Shown here: positions 33,763-40,540 of the stretch, piece by piece
Position numbering within the stretch: position 1 is the first letter of the stretch
Layout of the letters: each line of letters starts with the position of its first letter
Assembly (NCBI GenBank): GCA_937959125.1
Contig: CALGQU010000179.1
Location: 1-41,215, forward strand
Length of the DNA stretch: 41,215 bases
Source of the DNA: an uncultured Croceitalea sp.
GTDB taxonomy: Bacteria > Bacteroidota > Bacteroidia > Flavobacteriales > Flavobacteriaceae
Reading direction: 5' to 3'
Program-made: the position numbers and the translations under genes
Notes under the pieces: generated by a model
The model's input: the letters and a program-made list of their open reading frames with translations, nothing else
What the model was told of the DNA's origin: nothing
Database searches by the model: none

Positions 33763-34527
33763 TTACTTAGAAACTAATGGGATAATTTCCCCTTTGGCCA
33801 AACGATATCTTTCCACTAGCTCAAGACTCAGTTCAGTAGTATAATCTACTGCTGTTACGGTAAAACCAATGCTCCGTAATTTATCAAAATAGTCCTGTCC
33901 ATATACTCTTACATGATCGTACTGGCCAAAAATTTTGGCTCGCTCTTTTCTATCGGTGATGGAATCGTCTTCAAAGGTGGTTTCTCTCCGTAAATCCTGC
34001 GGAATTTGGAAAATACCCCAACCGCCCGGTTTCAATACCCGGTACAATTCTTGCATGGCCTTGGTATCATTGGGAATATGCTCTAACACATGGTTGCACA
34101 GTATCACATCAAATAGATTGTCCCCAAAAGGTAAGTTACAGATATCCGCCTTAACATCGGCCAAGGGCGAATTTAAATCCGTTGTGGTATACCTAATATT
34201 TTTAAGCCTTTTAAACCGATGGTAAAAAGCCTGTTCCGGTGCAAAATGTAGGAGTTTAAGGTCTTGTGTAAAGAAGGTGGTTTTATTTTTTAAGTAGAGC
34301 CAGAGCAACCGATGCCTTTCCAAGGATAGGGTAGAGGGGGAGAGTACCCCTTCCCTAGGATTCTCATAACCGTAAGGAAGAAACTTTCTAAAGGTTTTGC
34401 CGTCTATGGGGTCTTCGTATTTCTTGCCCTTTAAATATAAGGCCAATACCGGTCGTGCCCCATAACTTAATTGTATAAGCCACGGACGTGGTACTAGATT
34501 TAGAAAGAATTTAAAGATTTTGGACAT
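33763..34527 (-). CDS. Class I SAM-dependent methyltransferase
   Basis: A 254-residue cytosolic protein. The SAM-binding core (about 88-180) has a degenerate motif I (LLHFAPEQAFYH instead of a Gly-rich loop), then TTTDLNSPLADVKADI, LPFGDNLFDVILCNHVLEHIPND and ELYRVLKPGGWGIFQIP, the Methyltransf_11 pattern. Residues about 38-55 (DPIDGKTFRKFLPYG) align by eye with the Cys-containing CxxCG segment of related enzymes but carry no Cys. The HFAPE form of motif I defines a subfamily often near glycan or lipid genes; substrate unknown. Transcribed toward apbE, convergent, with 90 bases between stops. It follows map with 71 bases between. Confidence 0.85.
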   Translation of the reverse strand: MSKIFKFFLNLVPRPWLIQLSYGARPVLALYLKGKKYEDPIDGKTFRKFLPYGYENPREGVLSPSTLSLERHRLLWLYLKNKTTFFTQDLKLLHFAPEQAFYHRFKRLKNIRYTTTDLNSPLADVKADICNLPFGDNLFDVILCNHVLEHIPNDTKAMQELYRVLKPGGWGIFQIPQDLRRETTFEDDSITDRKERAKIFGQYDHVRVYGQDYFDKLRSIGFTVTAVDYTTELSLELVERYRLAKGEIIPLVSK

Positions 34528-34598
34528 TATTTGGTCTTAAGACACCAATTAATCGAATTTTGGATAACTCATGGTATTCGAATCTTCAGAGAGTTTTA

Positions 34599-35396
34599 TT
34601 AAAATGGCTTTTCTTCGTCAGAAACAATCCCCAACGCATCATAGATGTATTGGAAGGTCGATAGCAGCTGTGGTTTTCCGTCCACTAGGGCCACGTCATG
34701 CTCAAAATGGGCGCTAGGTTTTCCATCTGCGGTCAAAATGGTCCAACCGTCCCTTAACTGCTTTATACGGCGCGTACCCATATTGATCATGGGCTCTATG
34801 GCTACCACCATGCCGTTGGCAAACTTTTTGCCCCTTCCCCGTTTTCCGTAATTGGGCATTTGCGGATCTTCATGTAGTGCTGTGCCCAGACCATGGCCTA
34901 CCAATTCCCTAACAATGCCATACCCTTCTTTTTCACAGTATTGTTGGATGGCAAACCCAACATCACCTACACGATTCCCCAGTTTGAATTCGCTAATACC
35001 CACATAAAGTGATTCTTTGGTGATACGGAGTAGCTTTTTGGTTTCCTCAGCGACTTCGCCTACTTCAAAAGTATAAGCGTGATCTCCGTAGTATCCATTT
35101 TTAAGGGCTCCGCAATCTACGGAGATAATATCTCCTTCTTTGAGCTCGTCATTGTTGGGAATACCGTGCACTACTTGGGCATTGGGACTCCAGTTCAAGG
35201 TATTGGGAAAATCGTACATCCCCAAAAAACCGGGTTCTGCACCCTGATCACGGATAAATTCTTCCGCCAATTTATCCAGTTTCAAAGGGTTGGCCCCGGG
35301 CTTGATTTCCGAAGCCAGCATCCCCAAGGTTTTGGAAACCACCAACGCGCTTTCACGCATCAACTCAATTTCTTCTGCAGATTTGATTTTTATCAT
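34599..35396 (-). CDS. map: Methionine aminopeptidase, type I
   Basis: Removes the initiator methionine from nascent proteins; di-metal pita-bread fold. The 265 residues carry the five ligands Asp94 and Asp105 (SVDCGALKNGYYGDHAYTF), His168 (LVGHGLGTALHEDP), Glu201 (VAIEPMI) and Glu232 (SAHFEHDVAL), plus His78 (QVVHGIP). The N-terminus IKIKSAEEIELMRESALVVSKTL is typical. Length matches type Ia. A TATCTTTG element ends only five bases before the ATG at 35396, so the mRNA may be leaderless. Confidence 0.96.
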   Translation of the reverse strand: MIKIKSAEEIELMRESALVVSKTLGMLASEIKPGANPLKLDKLAEEFIRDQGAEPGFLGMYDFPNTLNWSPNAQVVHGIPNNDELKEGDIISVDCGALKNGYYGDHAYTFEVGEVAEETKKLLRITKESLYVGISEFKLGNRVGDVGFAIQQYCEKEGYGIVRELVGHGLGTALHEDPQMPNYGKRGRGKKFANGMVVAIEPMINMGTRRIKQLRDGWTILTADGKPSAHFEHDVALVDGKPQLLSTFQYIYDALGIVSDEEKPF

Positions 35397-35401
35397 GCGT
35401 G

Positions 35402-35409
35402 CAAAGATA
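35402..35409 (-). promoter_or_regulatory. -7 element of map (TATCTTTG), leaderless-type spacing
   Basis: TATCTTTG on the minus strand, exact TAnnTTTG match, five bases before the map ATG. A start point at the usual distance would fall at or next to the A of the ATG. No clear -33 TTG. Confidence 0.55.
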
Positions 35410-35461
35410 CGCGGAAATCAATTAAATTAAGAAGGTCATTAAGGTGCTATAAGACCTAGAT

Positions 35462-36226
35462 TCAATAAGTAAAGGTGAAGACAAGCTTGCCCCTCCTCCC
35501 TTTATCAACCGTAAATTGTTCCACGCATTGATTTTGATTGATAGTATGGCTAAATTTATCGGTTTTATCATAATCTTGTTTCACTCCTTCTTTTTCTTGC
35601 GTAACCTCTTCTGAAGCAAATAACTTGGTCGGCATTGTATAAAGTACGGGAATGAAATTATCAACGGATATACTTATAGCGCCCAACTCAAATAGGCCAT
35701 AAAACGGATTGGGAACGTCAGCATAACCGAAAACCGTAGTATTCTTAAATTTTCTGCCCTGTCTAATTGATGTGGTGACCAAACTATCTTTCCAGCTGTA
35801 GGTTGTGTTGCTATCCTCATCAAACGTTAACTGATTATTTTCAAAAACCAGGGGATATTTATCTGCGTTTTCCGGATTTACATCATTTTCATCGTCACTG
35901 GCAAACTCTAAAAGGCCTTCTTTTGAAAGAATGTAATGCGAGTCATATTCGCCATCCCAAAACCAAGTAATTTTTCTGCCCAGTGCAACTTGTTCGAATT
36001 TTAAGGTATGATTGGTGCTTCCATCGGTGGTACTGTTGTCCTTGATCGTAATTTCTTTCAATTCCCTATTGGGGGTATAGGAGAAACTATACTGTAGTCG
36101 TTCCTTGGATTCTCCATTTTCATTAAAACTTTCTTGTGTTAGTTCCTTGACAAGGCATTCCTGGGCCCAAGATTGAAAAGATAAAAAAATGACGATACAG
36201 CATACGGAAACAAATTTAGCTTTCAT
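35462..36226 (-). CDS. Exported protein of unknown function
   Basis: A 254-residue protein with a Sec signal peptide (MKAKFVSVCCIVIFLSFQSWA, cleavage near residue 21). The mature part is beta-rich and polar, with repeated short strands such as RLQYSFSYTPNRELKEITI, HTLKFEQVALGRKITWFWDG and TTYSWKDSLVTTSI, reminiscent of the strand repeats of DUF4595-type or YD-like secreted proteins, and ends with LVFTFTY. I do not recognise a family. A C-terminal aromatic residue alone is not enough to call it a barrel. It lies between map and gpmI on the same strand, 65 bases from each. Confidence 0.72.
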   Translation of the reverse strand: MKAKFVSVCCIVIFLSFQSWAQECLVKELTQESFNENGESKERLQYSFSYTPNRELKEITIKDNSTTDGSTNHTLKFEQVALGRKITWFWDGEYDSHYILSKEGLLEFASDDENDVNPENADKYPLVFENNQLTFDEDSNTTYSWKDSLVTTSIRQGRKFKNTTVFGYADVPNPFYGLFELGAISISVDNFIPVLYTMPTKLFASEEVTQEKEGVKQDYDKTDKFSHTINQNQCVEQFTVDKGRRGKLVFTFTY

Positions 36227-36290
36227 AGTAGAGATGGATTTTTTAAGAGAGATACATAACTTTTCTTTTTAGGTATTTATTGCCCAAGGA

Positions 36291-37793
36291 TTAAACTAAT
36301 GGTTTTTGGGTCATGGCTTCTGGTTGTTCCACTCCCATTAATTTTAAAATGGTGGGAGCCAAATCCCCTAAAACACCGTCATCGATTTTCTTAAGTTCCT
36401 TGTCAATTAAAATTAAGGGAACAGGATTGGTGGTGTGCGCCGTATTTGGGCTCCCATCCGCATTGACCATGGTATCACAATTGCCGTGATCTGCGATAAG
36501 TAATGTGGAATATCCATGTTCCAATCCTGCCGTCACCACCTTTTTGGCACATTCATCAACCACTTCGCAGGCTTTGATGGCCGCTTCCATACTACCGGTA
36601 TGTCCTACCATGTCTGGATTTGCAAAATTCAAGCACACGAAATCGACTGCACCTTTTTTGAGTTCGGGTACAATGGCATCCGTAATATCATACGCGCTCA
36701 TTTCTGGCTTTAGGTCATAGGTGGCCACTTTTGGGGATGGACATAAAATACGTTCTTCCCCAGTAAAAGGTTCTTCCCTACCACCATTGAAAAAGAAGGT
36801 GACATGTGGATATTTTTCGGTTTCCGCGATACGGATTTGCTTTTTACCCGCTAGCGCCAAAGTTTCCCCAAGGGTATTTTTGATATTTTCCTTGTCATAA
36901 ACCACATGTACATCGTTGAACGAGGCATCGTAATTGGTTAGGGTCACATAGTACAACCCTATTTTTTTCATATCGTACTCTGGAAAATCCTCTTGGCTTA
37001 GTACTTGCGTAAGCTCACGACCACGATCGGTCCTAAAATTAAAAAAGATGATAACGTCACCCTCTTTAATGGTACCTTCTTGATCCAGTACGATGGGTTC
37101 TATAAACTCATCCGTTTTTCCAGCATCATAGCTGGCCTGCATGGCTTTGGAAACCGAGCTAAAAGTTTCACCTTTCCCTTTTAGGAGTAGGTCATAGGTT
37201 TTTTTGACCCGTTCCCATCGCTTATCCCTGTCCATGGCAAAATACCTGCCAATAACGGTCGCTAATTTAGTGGGGGTGTCGCCACAAAATTGTGTTACGT
37301 CTTCTAAAAAACCTTTTCCACTTTTGGGGTCAACATCACGCCCATCCGTAAAGGCATGGATATAGGATTGTTGCACGCCGTTTTCCTTTGCCGCGGCGAC
37401 CAGTGCTTTTAAATGGTTTATATGGCTATGTACACCACCGTTACTGACCAAACCTAGAAAATGTACTGCCTTGTTGTTATGGTTCGCATGCTCAAAAGCT
37501 GCCTTTAGCGTTGGTTCTTCTTTTAGCGTATCTTCCTGTACCGCTTTATTTATTTTGGCCAAGTCTTGGTATACGATCCTACCGGCACCCAAATTCATAT
37601 GTCCTACCTCACTATTACCCATTTGTCCTTCAGGGAGGCCTACGTTCATACCGTCCGTTAAAAGGTCCGCATTGGGATACTTGCCATAAAGCGAATCTAC
37701 AAAAGGAGTATGTGCTTGTTCAATTGCAGAAACTTTGGGGTCTGGGGATTTTCCCCAACCGTCCAATATCATTAAAATAACCTTCTTGTCCAT
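36291..37793 (-). CDS. gpmI: 2,3-bisphosphoglycerate-independent phosphoglycerate mutase
   Basis: Interconverts 3- and 2-phosphoglycerate using two Mn2+ ions in glycolysis. The 500 residues have the phosphatase domain ligands Asp11 (MILDGWGKSP), the catalytic Ser61 (GQMGNSEVGHMNLGAGR) and, near the C-terminus, NFANPDMVGHTGS and IADHGNCDTM; the inserted transferase domain (about 75-310) has HAFTDGRDVDPKSG and GRYFAMDRDKRWERV. Length is close to the family norm (about 505-515). The ATG at 37793 is 18 bases after a TATTTTTG element. Confidence 0.97.
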   Translation of the reverse strand: MDKKVILMILDGWGKSPDPKVSAIEQAHTPFVDSLYGKYPNADLLTDGMNVGLPEGQMGNSEVGHMNLGAGRIVYQDLAKINKAVQEDTLKEEPTLKAAFEHANHNNKAVHFLGLVSNGGVHSHINHLKALVAAAKENGVQQSYIHAFTDGRDVDPKSGKGFLEDVTQFCGDTPTKLATVIGRYFAMDRDKRWERVKKTYDLLLKGKGETFSSVSKAMQASYDAGKTDEFIEPIVLDQEGTIKEGDVIIFFNFRTDRGRELTQVLSQEDFPEYDMKKIGLYYVTLTNYDASFNDVHVVYDKENIKNTLGETLALAGKKQIRIAETEKYPHVTFFFNGGREEPFTGEERILCPSPKVATYDLKPEMSAYDITDAIVPELKKGAVDFVCLNFANPDMVGHTGSMEAAIKACEVVDECAKKVVTAGLEHGYSTLLIADHGNCDTMVNADGSPNTAHTTNPVPLILIDKELKKIDDGVLGDLAPTILKLMGVEQPEAMTQKPLV

Positions 37794-37811
37794 TTATGAT
37801 GTATTAAGCCC

Positions 37812-37819
37812 CAAAAATA
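37812..37819 (-). promoter_or_regulatory. -7 element of gpmI (TATTTTTG)
   Basis: TATTTTTG on the minus strand, exact TAnnTTTG match, 18 bases before the gpmI ATG. It lies at the edge of the 235-base divergent gap shared with the ankyrin gene. Confidence 0.5.
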
Positions 37820-37860
37820 ATGGGTTTTGCCCGATAATAGGGATTAAAATACCCTAGGCT

Positions 37861-37956
37861 TTGTTACAGAGTACCATGAGTTTGTTATAATTGGAATTTG
37901 TTAAAAATTTAAGTTAAAAAGTAGCGTGTTGTTAAAGTTGCGTTAGATAACTGTTA
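37861..37956. promoter_or_regulatory. Cluster of TTGTTA direct repeats upstream of the ankyrin gene
   Basis: TTGTTA occurs at 37861, 37882, 37898 and 37929, with CTGTTA at 37951; several distances (21, 31, 22) are near whole helical turns. This AT-rich array lies 73 bases before the ankyrin ATG and between two divergent genes, so it may bind a regulator. No TAnnTTTG element was found for the ankyrin gene. Confidence 0.35.
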
Positions 37957-38028
37957 ATACTGTAACATTATGAATTCTACATAGTCTATACTAGTATCAA
38001 TTAAATCTATAATCAAAAATCATTCATC

Positions 38029-38424
38029 ATGAAAAAAGCGATTTTATCCGGTGTCGTCCTAGCGGCACTTATGTTCAACGGTTTGGCATTACATGCCAAT
38101 GGAAACCAAACAGAAATCAACGGGCTAGCAACTTCCATTGCCGCTTATGAAATCAGTACGTTTTGCAAAGCTATTCTTAAAGGTGATGTAGAAACGGTAA
38201 AAAAACTTATTGAACTTGGGGAGGACGTCAACAAAAAATCATTGGGGATGACCCCAGCCCATTTTGCGGCACGTTACAATAAGCCAGAGATTTTAAAAGT
38301 GCTTATTGCCAATGGGGCCAATTTAAAAGCCAAATGTGATAAGGGATATACCGTAAAAAAATATGCGGAAATGGCAAATGCCGATGACGCTATGGCGGTG
38401 CTTAAAAATGCTATGAAGAAATAG
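38029..38424 (+). CDS. Exported small ankyrin-repeat protein
   Basis: A 131-residue protein with a Sec signal peptide (MKKAILSGVVLAALMFNGLALHA, cleavage near residue 23) and about two ankyrin repeats: residues about 45-77 (FCKAILKGDVETVKKLIELGEDVNKKS) and about 78-110 (GMTPAHFAARYNKPEILKVLIANGANLKAK), with a capping third partial repeat (GYTVKKYAEMANADDAMAVLKN). The TPAHFAA core is the classical ankyrin consensus. Being periplasmic, it likely binds an envelope protein; partner unknown. Monocistronic, ending at a strong terminator. Confidence 0.9.
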   Translation: MKKAILSGVVLAALMFNGLALHANGNQTEINGLATSIAAYEISTFCKAILKGDVETVKKLIELGEDVNKKSLGMTPAHFAARYNKPEILKVLIANGANLKAKCDKGYTVKKYAEMANADDAMAVLKNAMKK

Positions 38425-38445
38425 AGGGGGTTTATTCATCTATTG

Positions 38446-38474
38446 AAAAACCCACTGCTAAGCAGTGGGTTTTT
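38446..38474 (+). terminator. Intrinsic terminator after the ankyrin gene
   Basis: AAAAACCCACTGC pairs with GCAGTGGGTTTTT around a 3-base loop; A and T runs flank it, so it can serve both the ankyrin gene (22 bases upstream) and the minus-strand small gene ending at 38525. Confidence 0.92.
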
Positions 38475-38524
38475 ATTTGCCTTCTAGTGTTCACGTAAAA
38501 GGGCCTGATATTGTTATGTAAGCA

Positions 38525-38692
38525 TTAAAACTCAAAACCTGTAAAGGCCCTGTATAGCACGGCATAAATCGCCATGGATATCATTAATGCCGAAAACAAA
38601 GAATATGCTTTTAGGATAATGACCAAATATTTTGGTTCACAATCGTTAAATGCCTCAAAATACCTGTCTTTAAAGTTCCAAATTGTTCCCAT
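38525..38692 (-). CDS. 55-residue single-pass membrane protein
   Basis: A short gene read directly from the sequence: ATG at 38692, stop at 38525. The protein starts MGTIWNFKDRYFEAFNDCEP, has a hydrophobic helix from about 21 to 47 (YLVIILKAYSLFSALMISMA followed by IYAVLY) and ends RAFTGFEF. The charged aromatic N-terminus, clean helix and terminator on its 3' side support a real gene. Length and the YRAFTGF ending recall small flavobacterial proteins labelled DUF6747; this is memory, not checked. No TAnnTTTG element was found just upstream. It may have been missed by length cut-offs. Confidence 0.72.
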   Translation of the reverse strand: MGTIWNFKDRYFEAFNDCEPKYLVIILKAYSLFSALMISMAIYAVLYRAFTGFEF

Positions 38693-38813
38693 AATGTATT
38701 TTTAACATAACAGGTAAGGATTAAACTCGTTCTATAAGCTTGGGAAGCATAAATATACGAAATTCCCCCCAATTCTGCCCGGTTTCACTTATTAGATAGA
38801 CGAATGCCCTAAA

Positions 38814-39581
38814 TTATTGGCCCTGATACCTAATAATGGATTCTTTTATTCTTTCGATCCTGTTTTCCGGATCAGGATGCGTACTTTGAAATTCAGGCGT
38901 TCTGTTGGGTCCCGCGGCCGCTTTAAGGATTTCCATCACTTTGATCATCTCATAGGGATCATAACCGGATTGTATCATAAATTGTACGCCAAGATCATCA
39001 CTTTCCAACTCATCCCCTCGGCCATTGGTCAATAGTGTATTTTGCCCAATGCCTTGTACCAATCCACCCAAATCCCCACCAACGGAAGCTCCCATGGTCA
39101 GCGTCTGCCAAAAACTACTTTCTGCAATGCGTTCTGCGGAATGCCTGCCTATAACGTGGCCAATCTCATGTCCCAGTACCCCGGCTAATTGGGCTTCGTT
39201 CAATTGTGAAAATAAGGCATAGGTTATAAAGCATTGCCCCCCAGGAAGTGCAAAGGCGTTGATCGTGCGGTCATCTGCCAGCAGATGAAAGTCATATTGA
39301 TACGGGGTTTCCCTGGCATAGCTATTGTTTACCAATTTATTGCCCACGGCGTCTACATACGCTTGCATGCGTTCATCTGGGTAAAGACCGCCGTGTTGTT
39401 GTGCCACCTCGGGGGCACTTTGAAGTCCAATGGCAATTTCTTGTTCTGCGGTCATGTTAATGGTCTGCACCCTTCCGGTATATGCATTTTCCTCTTTGCT
39501 ACTGCAACGCTTGATAAAAGCAAATGCCACAATGGCCAAACCAATAAAAATCCTGATTTTCCAACTTCCTCTGCTTCTCAT
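38814..39581 (-). CDS. M48-family zinc metallopeptidase, membrane anchored
   Basis: Zinc endopeptidase of the HtpX/Ste24/BepA-like M48 family, likely acting on misfolded envelope proteins. The 255 residues start with an N-terminal hydrophobic anchor (about 10-23, with Cys26 just after it, not a canonical lipobox). The active-site HEIGH is at 138-142 (VLGHEIGHVIGRHSAE), and the third ligand is in ELESDDLGVQ (about 191-195). C-terminal TPEFQSTHPDPENRIERI is the typical M48 end (STHPxxxxRI). Gly-rich stretch 163-182 resembles the loop of periplasmic M48 peptidases. It follows the M15 peptidase gene by 43 bases, in which a 16-bp palindrome lies. Confidence 0.92.
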   Translation of the reverse strand: MRSRGSWKIRIFIGLAIVAFAFIKRCSSKEENAYTGRVQTINMTAEQEIAIGLQSAPEVAQQHGGLYPDERMQAYVDAVGNKLVNNSYARETPYQYDFHLLADDRTINAFALPGGQCFITYALFSQLNEAQLAGVLGHEIGHVIGRHSAERIAESSFWQTLTMGASVGGDLGGLVQGIGQNTLLTNGRGDELESDDLGVQFMIQSGYDPYEMIKVMEILKAAAGPNRTPEFQSTHPDPENRIERIKESIIRYQGQ

Positions 39582-39589
39582 ACTATGGG

Positions 39590-39605
39590 TGTTCTATTTA
39601 GAACA
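39590..39605. promoter_or_regulatory. 16-bp palindrome before the M48 peptidase gene
   Basis: TGTTCTA (39590-39596), two bases, TAGAACA (39599-39605): perfect 7-bp inverted repeat ending nine bases before the M48 ATG at 39581. The AT-rich stem lacks a T run, so it looks more like an operator than a terminator. Confidence 0.4.
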
Positions 39606-39624
39606 TCAATATACAAAAAAGCAC

Positions 39625-40359
39625 TTATAGCAGGTCTGGATTGATATCCAAAATGTTATTATGAATGTAATCGACCAAAATGGAACGCGAGAGATGTTCT
39701 GAACCTTCAAAGCTTTCGTTTCCAATACGTTTTAGAATATTGATTTTTCTAAACTGCTTTAACATGGGTTTGGAGAGTGGGGCATAACTATAGTGCCAAG
39801 GTTCGTATTTAAAGCCTTTTCTAAAATAGTTGTCCGTGTAGACCAAATAGTATCCAAAGGTATTTGCATGGGTATCCAGCCAGTTCTTAAAGGCTTCAAA
39901 CGGACCACCTTCTTCAAATTTTTCAGAAAGCAACACATCGCCATCAACTTCTGGATAGCCATCAATAATATCAATATCGGTACCCCAATGGTGCCGGCTC
40001 GTGCCGGGTATGGTGGAGTATTCAATAATTTTGGAAATAGCTTCTATTGGAGATAGTCCATCAATCTCCGTAAAATTGATATATTTTTCGTTCCAAATGG
40101 CTTCTTGCGCATAATAATCCCTAAAGCTGGAAACTATCTTCATATCAAAACCTGCACTATACGCCGCTTTTTTCATATCCAAAAAAGCGTCATGGGCTTC
40201 CTGTCGTAGTTGGAAGTCGTTTCCAAAGAGTTCAATATCGGCTTTGCCCATAAGCTCTTCAACTGTATAGAAAGTACCTTGTCCTATTGCAAAAACCGGT
40301 TTTGTTGCCAAAGCCAAACTACTGGCGGCCGTGGTTTTCAAGAAGGTTCTTCTGCGCAT
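39625..40359 (-). CDS. M15-family D-alanyl-D-alanine carboxypeptidase with twin-arginine-type signal
   Basis: Zinc D,D-carboxypeptidase (VanY/M15B type) trimming peptidoglycan stem peptides. The 244 residues begin MRRRTFLKTTAASSLALATKPVFA, an RRxFLK twin-arginine-like signal. The catalytic domain contains VSSFRDYYAQEAIWNEKY, the ligand motif SRHHWGTDIDI (121-131; His124 and an Asp at 128 or 130) and EPWHYSY (catalytic Glu186, ligand His189). Family length and spacing are normal. The M48 gene follows downstream by 43 bases, so the two may be cotranscribed for envelope maintenance. Upstream are 181 bases before the CHU_C gene with no clear terminator or promoter. Confidence 0.92.
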   Translation of the reverse strand: MRRRTFLKTTAASSLALATKPVFAIGQGTFYTVEELMGKADIELFGNDFQLRQEAHDAFLDMKKAAYSAGFDMKIVSSFRDYYAQEAIWNEKYINFTEIDGLSPIEAISKIIEYSTIPGTSRHHWGTDIDIIDGYPEVDGDVLLSEKFEEGGPFEAFKNWLDTHANTFGYYLVYTDNYFRKGFKYEPWHYSYAPLSKPMLKQFRKINILKRIGNESFEGSEHLSRSILVDYIHNNILDINPDLL

Positions 40360-40540
40360 TGCTATTTGGGTTTTATTCCTATGGTATAGCTATAACGAAA
40401 AATTTCATGCCAAGTTGTGCCAGGTTTTATAAAAATACAAGGGATGCCAAATGGTTTTATATGGAATTTGTGGGTGTAGGAGCCAGGCTAACGGCCTATG
40501 TTACTTTATGCTTAGGGGTATGGTTGGGAATTATGTTGGA

